From positions 1 to 64,000 of IMG/VR virus record IMGVR_UViG_3300013006_000027: a DNA stretch of 64,000 nt; one strand, written 5' to 3'. The stretch comes from a virus. This document shows, one piece after another, positions 32,335-40,908 of the stretch. Under the pieces are notes generated by a model. It was given only the letters and a program-made list of their open reading frames with translations, did not search any database and was not told the origin of the DNA. A program made the position numbers and the translations under genes. Every line of letters starts with the position of its first letter. Position 1 is the stretch's first letter.

Positions 32335-33207
32335 ATGTCAAATAATATTAATAAAGGGTATTCAACCCAAAATACAATGTGGAATCAACAAATACAACAA
32401 ATAACACCCCTAACTACTGCTCAAATTAGCAATATGACTGCAAGTTATAATCTTGCTAATGCTGTTAATTATCCCAGTATATCCTCTATTAATTTGAATG
32501 ACATTATAAAATCAACAACTGGTTATCATGATGGCAAGTACATTAAAACTTATCAAATTATTGAGGCTGCTGAAGATTTGTTGGTGTTAAGTGTAGCCCA
32601 TAAAAGATTATTGAGTGAAAAGATTTCAGCACTTGCAAAATCATTTGCATTTAGAAATATTCTGGATTCAGTTGTTTTTGAAAATTTAAACGATAATGAC
32701 CGAGAAATCGCTAACTCTATTAGAAAATATTATAGCCAACAAATAATAATGTGGGCGCTTAAAGGAATTAAATTAACAGCATTTAGAGAAGATTTAAAAA
32801 CTTATATTAATGGTGAAGGTAATAAATTTGTAGAAAATACTATTCCATTAGTAACTAAATTGCCTTATTTTTATGATTATGATATTAAATTAGATGAAAT
32901 AAAAAGAGAGTTTACTACAGATACCGAAAGGTTTAATCTTGCTACCAATAATCCTAGTAAGCGAAGTTTCATTTTAACTCCGATTAAATCACTATCTCGT
33001 AAAACTAAAAGAGTAAAGTGTATTGAATATTGGTTGAAAGATAATCATAATCAAGCCTATAAAATAGAAATTGAACATAATAATACTTTACAACACTTAT
33101 GGGATAAAACTTTTAATTCTAGTAAATTAGAAATATTGGGTTACATTAAAGTAAAACGTTTAGATGATTTAAATTATTTTCATATATTTGGTTGGGAAGT
33201 GTTGTAA
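32335..33207 (+). CDS. Hypothetical phage protein
   Basis: 290 residues, AT-rich, Asn/Ile/Lys-heavy, no signal peptide. N-terminal 40 residues are Gln/Asn/Thr-rich and low complexity; the middle is helical (IEAAEDLLVLSVAHKRLLSEKISALAKS) and the C-terminus is beta. No motif recognised. AGGA lies before the start. Confidence 0.7.
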   Translation: MSNNINKGYSTQNTMWNQQIQQITPLTTAQISNMTASYNLANAVNYPSISSINLNDIIKSTTGYHDGKYIKTYQIIEAAEDLLVLSVAHKRLLSEKISALAKSFAFRNILDSVVFENLNDNDREIANSIRKYYSQQIIMWALKGIKLTAFREDLKTYINGEGNKFVENTIPLVTKLPYFYDYDIKLDEIKREFTTDTERFNLATNNPSKRSFILTPIKSLSRKTKRVKCIEYWLKDNHNQAYKIEIEHNNTLQHLWDKTFNSSKLEILGYIKVKRLDDLNYFHIFGWEVL

Positions 33208-33227
33208 TTTTACTACATCTTGGAAAG

Positions 33228-33256
33228 TTGACAATAAATGGGCAAGGATGTATAAT
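33228..33256 (+). promoter_or_regulatory. Promoter cassette 1
   Basis: TTGACA (33228-33233), 17 bp, TATAAT (33251-33256). Begins TTGACAATAAATGG; the leader ends AAACGGAGAAG then the start codon. Confidence 0.88.
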
Positions 33257-33287
33257 GAAATTATACGCTAAGAAAACGGAGAAGCAA

Positions 33288-33497
33288 ATGGAATTTGAAG
33301 CTACAGTCATTAATACTATTAAACCAATACTAGGCTCAAAAGAATTGGTAGATTTTAGCTATGGCACATTGTTCGTAACCTGTGCCGAAGAGAAAGCCCG
33401 TTGTATTTTTCACACACTTTGTGACAATTTTGGCGGAGTCAACAAAGTCCGCATCAGCAAATGTGGTGAGGAATTTGCCTACGATTTTGTCGCTTGA
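33288..33497 (+). CDS. Small hypothetical protein (cassette 1)
   Basis: 69 residues from ATG 33288, chosen because the promoter -10 box lies at 33251 and CGGAG precedes it; longer frames from 33192 start before the promoter. Alternating beta/alpha (SKELVDFSYGTLFVTCAEEKARCIFHTL). Its stop overlaps the -35 of the next cassette. Function unknown. Confidence 0.7.
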   Translation: MEFEATVINTIKPILGSKELVDFSYGTLFVTCAEEKARCIFHTLCDNFGGVNKVRISKCGEEFAYDFVA

Positions 33498-33522
33498 CAA
33501 TAAATGGATTTGGATCTATAAT
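33494..33522 (+). promoter_or_regulatory. Promoter cassette 2
   Basis: TTGACA, 17 bp, TATAAT; starts TTGACAATAAATGG. Overlaps the stop codon of the gene before. Confidence 0.88.
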
Positions 33523-33552
33523 ACTTGTATTGAATCAACAAAAGGTCACAAA

Positions 33553-33753
33553 ATGACACAGTTTATTGCTAAAGGTTACATTGAAAACGGTGACTCAGCC
33601 ATTCTTTGGAGAATGGCCGACTACCACTATCAACTGGAAGTTGGGTTTGGAACACCTAGACAACGGTCCATTGATTTGACGGATACCGAGTACTACGATG
33701 CTTATTGTATGTTGCAGGCAATTTGTATGGATAAAGTGGAAGTTGTTGCGTAA
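33553..33753 (+). CDS. Small hypothetical protein (cassette 2)
   Basis: 66 residues from ATG 33553 (promoter at 33494-33522 rules out the longer frame from 33382). SD AAAGG. MTQFIAKGYIENGDSAILWRM and DLTDTEYYDAYCML. Function unknown. Confidence 0.68.
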   Translation: MTQFIAKGYIENGDSAILWRMADYHYQLEVGFGTPRQRSIDLTDTEYYDAYCMLQAICMDKVEVVA

Positions 33754-33771
33754 AAACAACATTACCAAAGG

Positions 33772-33800
33772 TTGACAATAAATCAGGTTCCCTGTATAAT
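33772..33800 (+). promoter_or_regulatory. Promoter cassette 3
   Basis: TTGACA, 17 bp, TATAAT; starts TTGACAATAAATC. Confidence 0.88.
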
Positions 33801-33833
33801 AGAATCTTAGACAGTTAAACAACGGAGTTCAAA

Positions 33834-34091
33834 ATGCGTACACCAACTATCATCAACGGTCTGAAAAACTCTCAAAAATTCCGTGTGATTTTCAAGGGCG
33901 ATGGCTCTGAAAATGACATTGGTATGTACATGACGGTCAAGCAAATGTCCGAAATGTTTGCTACGACCAATGCCCGATCATTGTGTTATGAAGCCCTTGA
34001 GATGTTGGCTTCTGAGCGCCAATCTACAAAAGCCATTGTAGGGCTTGGTACTACAATCCGTGGTAAGCAAATTCAAATTGATTTGATTTAA
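33834..34091 (+). CDS. Small hypothetical protein (cassette 3)
   Basis: 85 residues, SD ACGGAG. Basic and mixed alpha/beta (MRTPTIINGLKNSQKFRVIFKG; MTVKQMSEMFATTNARSLCYEALEML). Possibly nucleic-acid binding by charge only. The next gene follows 11 bases on. Confidence 0.68.
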   Translation: MRTPTIINGLKNSQKFRVIFKGDGSENDIGMYMTVKQMSEMFATTNARSLCYEALEMLASERQSTKAIVGLGTTIRGKQIQIDLI

Positions 34092-34102
34092 AAGGAAATA
34101 TA

Positions 34103-34375
34103 ATGAGTAGATTAGCGTTTATTGGCCGACCGTGGGTAGCGTTTGACGCAACAGATTTGCAACACCGAGCTTGGTTCGCAGAGTTTCGAAAATTAGGCAC
34201 TTGGGGAAAGTGTCCTGTGCGATTCATCATTCCAGATGAACACGGTGATCTTATCACTATGATCCAACGACGCTTGATTGATTATTATGTGGGTAAAGAA
34301 TTTGAACCAATTAATGTAACTTCAGCTCCGTTGACCTATAGTCCATTTGATACACCTAAGGCCGTAAATAATTAG
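34103..34375 (+). CDS. Small hypothetical protein
   Basis: 90 residues, SD AAAGGAAA. Trp/Arg/Phe-rich first half, C-terminus polar. No motif recognised. In an operon with the amidotransferase-like gene. Confidence 0.65.
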   Translation: MSRLAFIGRPWVAFDATDLQHRAWFAEFRKLGTWGKCPVRFIIPDEHGDLITMIQRRLIDYYVGKEFEPINVTSAPLTYSPFDTPKAVNN

Positions 34376-34383
34376 GCTTATTA

Positions 34384-35025
34384 ATGAAGCCTAGAATAGC
34401 ATTATTCCTTAATGATCCAGAATGTTCGGTCATCTGTTGCGCTGGTATATATGAGGCACTATCTGAACAGTATGACATTCGTATCTTTACCAAACACGAC
34501 CTTACTACAAAAATTTTAAAAAAAGCTGATATTATTGCCTTTCCAGGTGGAATTGGTAATAGTGGTTCTTTTGAAGAATTACTTGAAGATAAAGTAGATA
34601 TAGTAAAAGAATACCTAGCCAAAGGTGGCAGATATCTTGGTATTTGCATGGGAGCTTATTGGGCAGGGCATTATTACTTTGATATATTGGATGGAATCAA
34701 GGTTGTACAATATATCAAACGCCGCGATACCGAAATCAAACGTAGTTATGCTACCGTAGCCGAAGTGAATTGGAATGATCATAAAGAAAATATGTATTTC
34801 TACGATGGGTGTGCCTTTATATGTAAACCACATAAACAGAAAACTATTGCTACTTACGCCAACGGTGATCCAATGGCTATTATGCAAAATAGAATTGGCT
34901 TGATTGGTTGTCATCCTGAATCATCATTATCATGGTATCGCCAACCCTATTTAAAACAATATTGGCACGAATTTCGGCACCATGAATTATTATTAAATTT
35001 TGTTAATGACTTAATGGAAAGGTAA
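34384..35025 (+). CDS. Class I glutamine amidotransferase-like protein (BPL_N type)
   Basis: 213 residues. FPGGIGNSGSFEE, nucleophile Cys88 in YLGICMGAYWAG and a distal GCHPESS giving His177 and Glu179 form a GATase1-like triad. The N-terminal LFLNDPECSVICCAGIYEAL fits the biotin-protein-ligase N-terminal domain-like family. Such stand-alone proteins may hydrolyse or transfer amide nitrogen; the substrate is unknown. No synthetase partner is next to it. Confidence 0.8.
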   Translation: MKPRIALFLNDPECSVICCAGIYEALSEQYDIRIFTKHDLTTKILKKADIIAFPGGIGNSGSFEELLEDKVDIVKEYLAKGGRYLGICMGAYWAGHYYFDILDGIKVVQYIKRRDTEIKRSYATVAEVNWNDHKENMYFYDGCAFICKPHKQKTIATYANGDPMAIMQNRIGLIGCHPESSLSWYRQPYLKQYWHEFRHHELLLNFVNDLMER

Positions 35026-35111
35026 TGAATAGTAATCAATTTGATCGTATAATTGCTATTTGGGGTTGGATTATTATAATCATTGTGCTACATTATGAAT
35101 ATGGTAGGTAA
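35025..35111 (+). CDS. Tiny single-pass membrane protein
   Basis: 28 residues. TAATG overlap with the gene before. MNSNQFDRIIAIWGWIIIIIVLHYEYGR: one hydrophobic helix flanked by charges. Only the intact frame and coupling support it. Confidence 0.4.
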   Translation: MNSNQFDRIIAIWGWIIIIIVLHYEYGR

Positions 35112-35183
35112 ATTATGATCAGGGTCTATATAAAATGATTTGGAGTGCCATACTGGACAACAAAAAGATACCAAGGAAAAACA

Positions 35184-35396
35184 ATGAGTAAAATTGTACT
35201 AAGTTGTGGGCACGAGGTAAACGACTTTGATCACGCTTATCATATTATGACCAAAGGTACAGATCGTTATGGTGAACGGGCTATTGTATATCAAACTGTC
35301 TGCGGACCTTGTGAAGATCGTTATAGACAACAGGGACAGATTTTTGACTTTGAAGAAGTAGCACATCAGTGGGTTGGTAAGGATAATACCGTATAA
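35184..35396 (+). CDS. Small Cys-rich hypothetical protein
   Basis: 70 residues from ATG 35184 (AAGGA SD at 35173). SCGHEV early and VCGPCEDRY later give three Cys and one His, suggesting a small zinc site. Function unknown. Confidence 0.65.
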   Translation: MSKIVLSCGHEVNDFDHAYHIMTKGTDRYGERAIVYQTVCGPCEDRYRQQGQIFDFEEVAHQWVGKDNTV

Positions 35397-35425
35397 AAAC
35401 AATATTAAACCTTTAAGGAATAATT

Positions 35426-35587
35426 ATGAATATTGAATTGGATCGTGAAACAATTAGTGATGAATTATATAACAAACTTCTACAGCATTTTGTGAACAAG
35501 GCAGTGGCACAAGGTGTGTTTGTGACTAAACACACTAAATTCGAAGACTGGGTACTAACCTGTCGTGTAGAAAACACAGTGCATTGA
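35426..35587 (+). CDS. Small hypothetical protein
   Basis: 53 residues, SD AAGGAA. MNIELDRETISDELYNKLL, then a basic/hydrophobic half ending RVENTVH. Its stop overlaps the next -35 box, as in the promoter-cassette genes. Confidence 0.55.
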   Translation: MNIELDRETISDELYNKLLQHFVNKAVAQGVFVTKHTKFEDWVLTCRVENTVH

Positions 35588-35612
35588 CAGGAATTCTGAA
35601 GCCGTGTATACT
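35584..35612 (+). promoter_or_regulatory. Sigma70-type promoter
   Basis: TTGACA, 17 bp, TATACT. It does not share the ATAAAT extension of the cassette family. Confidence 0.8.
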
Positions 35613-35641
35613 TACTAACTTAACTGAAAAAAGGACCTAAC

Positions 35642-35881
35642 ATGTACGACGATAACCTTTCCGAAGATGATTTTGCTAACCTAGATTTTTTGATTGAACT
35701 AGATCCTCAAGGACTACAGGCATGGTTAGACGCCGCAGATAATGATGATTTGGTTTATGCCTTAGAAATTCTTAGGCCACTGATTACCAATTTGACTCTC
35801 AAGGAATTGGCAATCATGGATTTGGTCACTAACACCGATTTGGCAGATGAGGTGGTGGATCGTATCCGTAAGCTTAAGTAA
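35642..35881 (+). CDS. Small acidic hypothetical protein
   Basis: 79 residues, SD AAGGACC. All-helical, Asp/Leu-rich (LSEDDFANLDFLIELDPQGLQAWLDAAD). Possibly a protein-binding inhibitor or adaptor by composition only. Confidence 0.65.
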   Translation: MYDDNLSEDDFANLDFLIELDPQGLQAWLDAADNDDLVYALEILRPLITNLTLKELAIMDLVTNTDLADEVVDRIRKLK

Positions 35882-35891
35882 ATTTCTGCAT

Positions 35892-35920
35892 TTGACAATA
35901 AATAGACACGGGCGTATAAT
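35892..35920 (+). promoter_or_regulatory. Promoter cassette 4
   Basis: TTGACA, 17 bp, TATAAT; starts TTGACAATAAATAG. Leader contains TTATACGCTGAGAAAACGGAG, nearly the same as cassette 1. Confidence 0.88.
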
Positions 35921-35951
35921 AGACTTATACGCTGAGAAAACGGAGTTACAA

Positions 35952-36146
35952 ATGAGCGCAATGAGCAATCTTTATACAGAAATCCAAGAACTCCTTGAAG
36001 AAGGATTGTTCCCAACGGTGATCGCAAGTCGGCTTGGTGTTCCTCTGAATTGGGTAGATCAGGTCCGTATGGATTTGGATCCCCCTGATCTGTCACCTGA
36101 CAGTGAGGAGCAGTTCCAAGACTACGATTCAGCTATCGCAGGTTGA
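35952..36146 (+). CDS. Small HTH-like protein (cassette 4)
   Basis: 64 residues from ATG 35952 (promoter excludes the longer frame). LLEEGLFPTVIASRLGVPLNWVDQV looks like a helix-turn-helix, with an acidic tail. Could be a small DNA-binding regulator. Confidence 0.62.
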   Translation: MSAMSNLYTEIQELLEEGLFPTVIASRLGVPLNWVDQVRMDLDPPDLSPDSEEQFQDYDSAIAG

Positions 36147-36171
36147 CAATAAATGGGTTTGGGTGTATAAT
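36143..36171 (+). promoter_or_regulatory. Promoter cassette 5
   Basis: TTGACA, 17 bp, TATAAT; starts TTGACAATAAATGG. Leader CACTGAGAAAACGGAG shared with cassettes 4 and 6. Confidence 0.88.
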
Positions 36172-36202
36172 ATATACATACACTGAGAAAACGGAGTAAG
36201 TA

Positions 36203-36397
36203 ATGGTAACACAAACACTGTATAGCAACTCGGTAGATTTTTTTAGCCGATTTGAAGCCGACACTTTTTCTATGGAAATCTTGGATGACACTACTGGTAA
36301 CTGGGAAGGTTACATTGGCGTCGGTGGCGAACTGGTTCAGGCTGCAGGCTTCGATGCTAGCACCGGTAACGGCTGGTACGACGATACCCTGATTTGA
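36203..36397 (+). CDS. Small acidic hypothetical protein (cassette 5)
   Basis: 64 residues, SD ACGGAG. Beta-rich with acidic and Gly content (GNWEGYIGVGGELVQAAGF). Stop overlaps the next cassette -35. Confidence 0.65.
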   Translation: MVTQTLYSNSVDFFSRFEADTFSMEILDDTTGNWEGYIGVGGELVQAAGFDASTGNGWYDDTLI

Positions 36398-36422
36398 CAA
36401 TAAATGGTTTTGGCTGTATAAT
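36394..36422 (+). promoter_or_regulatory. Promoter cassette 6
   Basis: TTGACA, 17 bp, TATAAT; starts TTGACAATAAATGG. Leader CACTGAGAAAACGGAG, then a GTG start. Confidence 0.88.
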
Positions 36423-36453
36423 ATACACATACACTGAGAAAACGGAGTAACAA

Positions 36454-37488
36454 GTGGCACAAGTTCTAGTCAAATACGGCGAGTACCGTAATCTTCCCGT
36501 GATCAATACTAAATTCACCCTTGTCAAGGATTTTCATCAGGGCAAGAAAGGTGCTTACATCACTGTTAAGAACGATGGGCAATTTCCAATCGCTATTAGC
36601 GTGGTTAAGGTTAAAGTAAATAATGTTATGAATGTAGAATATCTTGATGGAGAACCTGTAATGGCGCAAGCTGTGGAATTTAAAGCACTGAAAACCCCCG
36701 CGGTCGAGACCGAGCAAGAAGCAATGGATCGGATCGCTACCCGTTTTCAAATTCTTGATGACATGTCCAAGGCATGTATCAACGGCGATATCCGTGCAAT
36801 GATTGTGTCAGGTCCTCCAGGAGTTGGTAAGTCATTTGGTGTTGAGACCCAGTTGGAAAAGGCTGCAATGTTTGACAAAATTGCAGGCAAACGTGTACGC
36901 TTTGAAATTGTCAAAGGTGCAATGACTCCAATTGGACTGTACTGCACACTGTACAAGTACTCTGATCCAAAGAACGTCCTAGTATTTGACGATTGCGATT
37001 CGGTCTTCCAAGATGATTTGGCTCTGAACATTCTCAAGGCTGCTCTTGACAGTGGTAAACGTCGGCGCATTTGCTGGAACTCGGATAACTCTATGCTTCG
37101 CCGTGAGGGTATCCCCGAGTCATTTGAATTCAAAGGTTCGGCAATTTTTATCACTAACTTGAAATTTGAGAACCTCAAATCCAAGAAATTGCAAGATCAC
37201 CTCGAGGCTCTGCAAAGTCGTTGTCACTTTCTTGACCTAACGATTGATACGGAGCGTGATAAGATTCTTCGGATCAAACAGGTTCATCGTGATTGTGACG
37301 GTGGATTGTTTAAAGACTATGATTTTGAAGGTGACGAGGGCGATCAAATCCTAAACTTCATGGAATCAAATAAGTCTAAACTCCGTGAATTGTCGCTACG
37401 CATGGCACTAAAGATTGCGGATCTGACTAAAGTGTCATCTTCAAACTGGCGTGTACTTGCGGAAAGCACTGTGATGAAACGCGGTTGA
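36454..37488 (+). CDS. AAA-family ATPase
   Basis: 344 residues from GTG 36454, chosen because the cassette leader and ACGGAG lie just before. N-terminal about 80 residues form a separate beta-rich domain. Walker A GPPGVGKS (120-127), Walker B NVLVFDDCDSVF near 174, sensor-like SAIFITN, then a helical lid. Not a recognised T4 replication factor; it resembles uncharacterised AAA proteins of marine phages. Single-gene unit ending in a strong terminator. Confidence 0.82.
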   Translation: MAQVLVKYGEYRNLPVINTKFTLVKDFHQGKKGAYITVKNDGQFPIAISVVKVKVNNVMNVEYLDGEPVMAQAVEFKALKTPAVETEQEAMDRIATRFQILDDMSKACINGDIRAMIVSGPPGVGKSFGVETQLEKAAMFDKIAGKRVRFEIVKGAMTPIGLYCTLYKYSDPKNVLVFDDCDSVFQDDLALNILKAALDSGKRRRICWNSDNSMLRREGIPESFEFKGSAIFITNLKFENLKSKKLQDHLEALQSRCHFLDLTIDTERDKILRIKQVHRDCDGGLFKDYDFEGDEGDQILNFMESNKSKLRELSLRMALKIADLTKVSSSNWRVLAESTVMKRG

Positions 37489-37516
37489 TAATTTTCTCTC
37501 TCTGAAGTGGTTTTTA

Positions 37517-37541
37517 GGGGGATTTAAATCCCCCTTTTTTT
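37517..37541 (+). terminator. Rho-independent terminator
   Basis: Perfect palindrome GGGGGATTTAAATCCCCC followed by seven T. Confidence 0.88.
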
Positions 37542-37551
37542 GCCTTTTAAC

Positions 37552-37580
37552 TTGAATAATTTTTTGGATGAGTGTATAAT
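37552..37580 (+). promoter_or_regulatory. Sigma70-type promoter abutting a start codon
   Basis: TTGAAT, 17 bp, TATAAT (37575-37580); ATG 37587 falls at the predicted transcription start. Confidence 0.7.
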
Positions 37581-37586
37581 CTATCG

Positions 37587-38354
37587 ATGATAACAGGCAC
37601 CGTTAAGATAATAATTGACAATGATAAGATTTTAATGAGCTTACCATTTTCAAAAACATTTATTAAGGACTTGCGAAGTCAGGAAATCTTTGGTTTATAT
37701 TGGAATTCTGATGCTGTTAGATATGAAACAATATTTTCAACCGATACGTTAAAAAAACTAATCAATACCGTATCTAATCATTTTTCTACTATAGAATATT
37801 GTTCAAATGCAACCAGTGTTATTGATTGTATTAATGAATACACCTCGATTAAATATTGGCAACCTACATTAGTTTGTAGGAATGGTTTTCACTATATTGC
37901 GGCTAGTAATCAACATTTAGATGATGCAATAAAAGATATTCCGTTAAATAGTAATATAAAAACACTTTCGCTACTGGCAGAATACGGAATTGCAATTGAT
38001 CAACAATTAATTGGGTCCGATAATAAATTAATCTTTGCATCTAATTATTATGCTCAATTTGATTATAATAATACAGAGTGTATAACGTATTGGTTAAAGG
38101 AAATCGAGTGCGATTGTGTTATATTTGCAAGCAGACCTTATACTACCGTTGGTACATTTTTATACAATGAGTGTATAAAACAAGGATTACATGTTACTAT
38201 AATGCATGATGAATTGAATTTAGATTTGGAATACAAACAAGTTAAACGGCCGGTTATGATTAGATTTTTGTCTAACCAATATCCGTTCCCCCATAGTTTA
38301 AATATTAAAAAGGTAATTAAAATTACCAATTCTTTACCGGTTGATGTTAAATGA
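37587..38354 (+). CDS. Hypothetical protein, likely leaderless, upstream of uvsW
   Basis: 255 residues from ATG 37587; an in-frame GTG at 37572 overlaps the -10 box and is rejected. Soluble, mixed alpha/beta. The pattern LNSNIKTLSLLAEYGIAIDQQL and later CDCVIFASRPYTTV/ VTIMHDELNLDLEYK/ PVMIRFLSNQYPFP looks like a Rossmann- or helicase-like alternation, but no P-loop is present. Coupled to uvsW (ATGA). Confidence 0.75.
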   Translation: MITGTVKIIIDNDKILMSLPFSKTFIKDLRSQEIFGLYWNSDAVRYETIFSTDTLKKLINTVSNHFSTIEYCSNATSVIDCINEYTSIKYWQPTLVCRNGFHYIAASNQHLDDAIKDIPLNSNIKTLSLLAEYGIAIDQQLIGSDNKLIFASNYYAQFDYNNTECITYWLKEIECDCVIFASRPYTTVGTFLYNECIKQGLHVTIMHDELNLDLEYKQVKRPVMIRFLSNQYPFPHSLNIKKVIKITNSLPVDVK

Positions 38355-39808
38355 AGCAAGTTAAACTAGAAATAAAAGACGAAGTTAATTGTAAATTTGT
38401 CGGTCTAGAACTTAGTGAACGTAAAGCCCTTGTAAAAATGTTTGAATACGAGATACCTGGTGCAAGATATTTACCAAGTGTCCGTTTAGGTAGATGGAAT
38501 GGAAAAGTCAGCTATTTTAGTTTAGGTGGTAGTACATTCATCAATCTATTGCCTGAAATTATTCCTATATTGGATCGTGCTGGATACGACATTGAGTTGG
38601 AAGATATTAGAGAATATCGTACAAACTTTGAATTCAACCAAGTGTCTGAATCTACCTTTTCTCATAAAGTTTGGCCCAAAGGTCATCCTAAAGTAGGTGA
38701 GCCAATTGTACTTAGAGATTATCAGATACAAATTATTAATGACTTTTTAACTAATCCGCAAAGTCTACAAGAAATTGCAACTGGTGCAGGTAAGACTATC
38801 ATGACTGCCGCACTAAGTTACAGTATTGAAAAATACGGTCGTAGTATTGTAATCGTTCCAAATAAAAGTCTAGTTACACAAACTGAAGCAGATTATAAAA
38901 ACCTTGAACTAGATGTTGGTGTTTATTTTGGAGATAGAAAAGAAATAGGAAGAACTCATACTATATGTACTTGGCAAAGCCTTAACAATATGCTTAAAAA
39001 AACAAAAGCAGACGAGGCTGAAGTTCCAATTGGTGAATTTTTAGATGGTGTGGTATGTGTAATGGTTGATGAAGTACATCAAGCAAAAGCCGATGCTCTT
39101 AAAACATTATTAACTGGAGTAATGTCACATATCCCAATTCGTTGGGGATTGACTGGAACTATACCTAAAGCTAAATTTGAAGCACAGGCTTTGTTTGTTA
39201 GTTTAGGTCCCGTAATAAATAAACTCTCAGCTAGCGAATTACAAGATCAGGGAGTTCTTGCTAGGTGTCATGTTAACATTGTTCAATTGCAAGATAAGGT
39301 TGAATTTTCAAATTATCAAAGTGAATTAAAACATCTACTTGAAGACAAAAATAGATTAGATAAAATTGCAGACTTGATAGATAAGATTAAAGATTCAGGT
39401 AATACATTAATTTTAGTAGATAGGGTTAACGCAGGAAATGAAATCGTAAGTAGAATCCCCGACAGTGTTTTTATAAGTGGCGAAACAAAACTTACAGAGA
39501 GAAAGGATGAGTATGATAGTGTGGCGACTAGCAATGGAAAGGTTATTGTGGCGACTTACGGTGTGGCCGCTGTGGGTATTAATATCCCCCGCATTTTTAA
39601 TTTGGTTCTTATTGAGCCCGGAAAAAGCTTTGTCCGTGTTATACAAAGTATCGGGCGAGGCATTAGAAAGGCAGAGGACAAGGATCACGTAATGATTTGG
39701 GATATTACCTCTTCATGTAAATTTGCCAAACGTCATTTGACCCAACGAAAAGCTTTTTATAACGAAGCAAACTATCCTTTTGATGTTGAAAAATTAAATT
39801 ATAAATGA
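38351..39808 (+). CDS. uvsW: UvsW superfamily-2 helicase
   Basis: 485 residues, near T4 UvsW (587, shorter here). Motif I ATGAGKT (143-149), motif II VDEVHQ, motif III LTGTIPK, then the C-terminal RecA-like domain with ATYGVAAVGINIPR and QSIGRGIRK (motifs V and VI). Unwinds R-loops and branched DNA, shifting T4-type replication from origin to recombination-dependent start. The N-terminal about 110 residues form the substrate-binding domain. Confidence 0.93.
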   Translation: MKQVKLEIKDEVNCKFVGLELSERKALVKMFEYEIPGARYLPSVRLGRWNGKVSYFSLGGSTFINLLPEIIPILDRAGYDIELEDIREYRTNFEFNQVSESTFSHKVWPKGHPKVGEPIVLRDYQIQIINDFLTNPQSLQEIATGAGKTIMTAALSYSIEKYGRSIVIVPNKSLVTQTEADYKNLELDVGVYFGDRKEIGRTHTICTWQSLNNMLKKTKADEAEVPIGEFLDGVVCVMVDEVHQAKADALKTLLTGVMSHIPIRWGLTGTIPKAKFEAQALFVSLGPVINKLSASELQDQGVLARCHVNIVQLQDKVEFSNYQSELKHLLEDKNRLDKIADLIDKIKDSGNTLILVDRVNAGNEIVSRIPDSVFISGETKLTERKDEYDSVATSNGKVIVATYGVAAVGINIPRIFNLVLIEPGKSFVRVIQSIGRGIRKAEDKDHVMIWDITSSCKFAKRHLTQRKAFYNEANYPFDVEKLNYK

Positions 39809-39814
39809 TATACT
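39786..39814 (+). promoter_or_regulatory. Sigma70-type promoter abutting a start codon
   Basis: TTGAAA, 17 bp, TATACT (39809-39814); six bases then ATG 39821. Confidence 0.65.
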
Positions 39815-39820
39815 ATTAAA

Positions 39821-40321
39821 ATGAACATACTTCTCTTAGACAATACCAAATACAATCTAGAAAATCTTCCTGATGAAATTGACGATCTTAGGTTTGCTAT
39901 ACTAGACAACAGTAATCCTAGCAACGTAGACTATCATTATATCCCACTAATCTTTTTAGAAAGCTTTAATAGTCCTGCGCTTGTACTACAAGTTGGCGAA
40001 CATAAAATTAAAATGCCAGTAGATTGGCAAATATTGATCGGTGAAAAAGAACATGGTGATTTAGAAACACTACCACTGACTAGTATTAACGATAGAGGTT
40101 TTAGTGCATTTGAGTTTAATCCACTTTCATCATTTAGTCCTAGCTTTTTACCAATCGAGATAGTGGATATCTACCATGATGTAACTTGGTATGCACCTAG
40201 ATTAAAGAATGGTCAATTTTTGTGTGTTCCATTAGAGCCCGGCCCTAAACCCCAGTGTGCTTATTTTGTAAAAGAAGTAAGTCGTAATTGTGAATTGGTT
40301 GATTACAATCAGGCGTTTTAA
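39821..40321 (+). CDS. Conserved phage protein, likely leaderless
   Basis: 166 residues, beta-rich (LVLQVGEHKIKMPVDWQILIGEKEHGDLETLPL), ending PQCAYFVKEVSRNCELVDYNQAF. The pattern suggests a small barrel. Translated from the start of its own transcript, then coupled (TAATG) to the clamp-loader-like gene, so a replication link is plausible. Unknown function. Confidence 0.72.
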   Translation: MNILLLDNTKYNLENLPDEIDDLRFAILDNSNPSNVDYHYIPLIFLESFNSPALVLQVGEHKIKMPVDWQILIGEKEHGDLETLPLTSINDRGFSAFEFNPLSSFSPSFLPIEIVDIYHDVTWYAPRLKNGQFLCVPLEPGPKPQCAYFVKEVSRNCELVDYNQAF

Positions 40322-40908
40322 TGGCAAAAGAAAAAGTAGCTAGTGACGAAAAATTTGACAAACAAGATTTTGACTTGTTTGAAGCCCTTACTGCTTTGGA
40401 TAAAAAAGACTATGGGTATTATGATAGGTTAACTACAGAACAGCAAAAGAAGTTTGTACCTTTTATGATGCTACACTGGATGAGTGCTATCAAAGGTTCA
40501 AGTGATTTGCAAAGGTATTACTTACAAAGTATAGACTATCATGCTAATAAATATTTCCTTAATGAATCTATTTCTAAACATCCTAAATTACAATGGCTAA
40601 TGTTGTGTGCTAGTAGTCCAGGACTAGGAAAACAGTTTCATCAATGGATTCCTCATATTAAAGATAGAGTAAGTAAACTAAAAGAACCTGCTAAAGCAAA
40701 AGATACTAAAGAATATTTTACTAAAATTTATCCTAAAGCTAACAAGGATGAATTACAAGAAATCACTAGTGCATTTGTTGAATCACAAAATCGTAAGATG
40801 CATTTAGCTAAATTATTCCCTAATCTAAAGCTACAAGATATTGAAGTTTTAAATACATTGATTACCGATGATGATATTAACAACTATGAAAGAGACTCAG
40901 GAAACTAA
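40321..40908 (+). CDS. Possible clamp-loader small subunit (gp62-like)
   Basis: 195 residues, close to T4 gp62 (187). All-helical, with KKFVPFMMLHWMSAIKGSSDLQRYYL and HPKLQWLMLCASSPGLGKQFHQWI, resembling gp62 of T4-like phages, which have a PFM..R/W core and a (G)KxxxW motif. Its partner gp44 is not in the window. Assigned on layout and weak similarity only. Confidence 0.5.
   Translation: MAKEKVASDEKFDKQDFDLFEALTALDKKDYGYYDRLTTEQQKKFVPFMMLHWMSAIKGSSDLQRYYLQSIDYHANKYFLNESISKHPKLQWLMLCASSPGLGKQFHQWIPHIKDRVSKLKEPAKAKDTKEYFTKIYPKANKDELQEITSAFVESQNRKMHLAKLFPNLKLQDIEVLNTLITDDDINNYERDSGN

Noticed and set aside
33192-33287. Longer starts for the cassette genes (also 33382, 35847)
   Set aside because: They begin upstream of the promoter that drives the gene, while a later ATG has an SD and fits the cassette layout.
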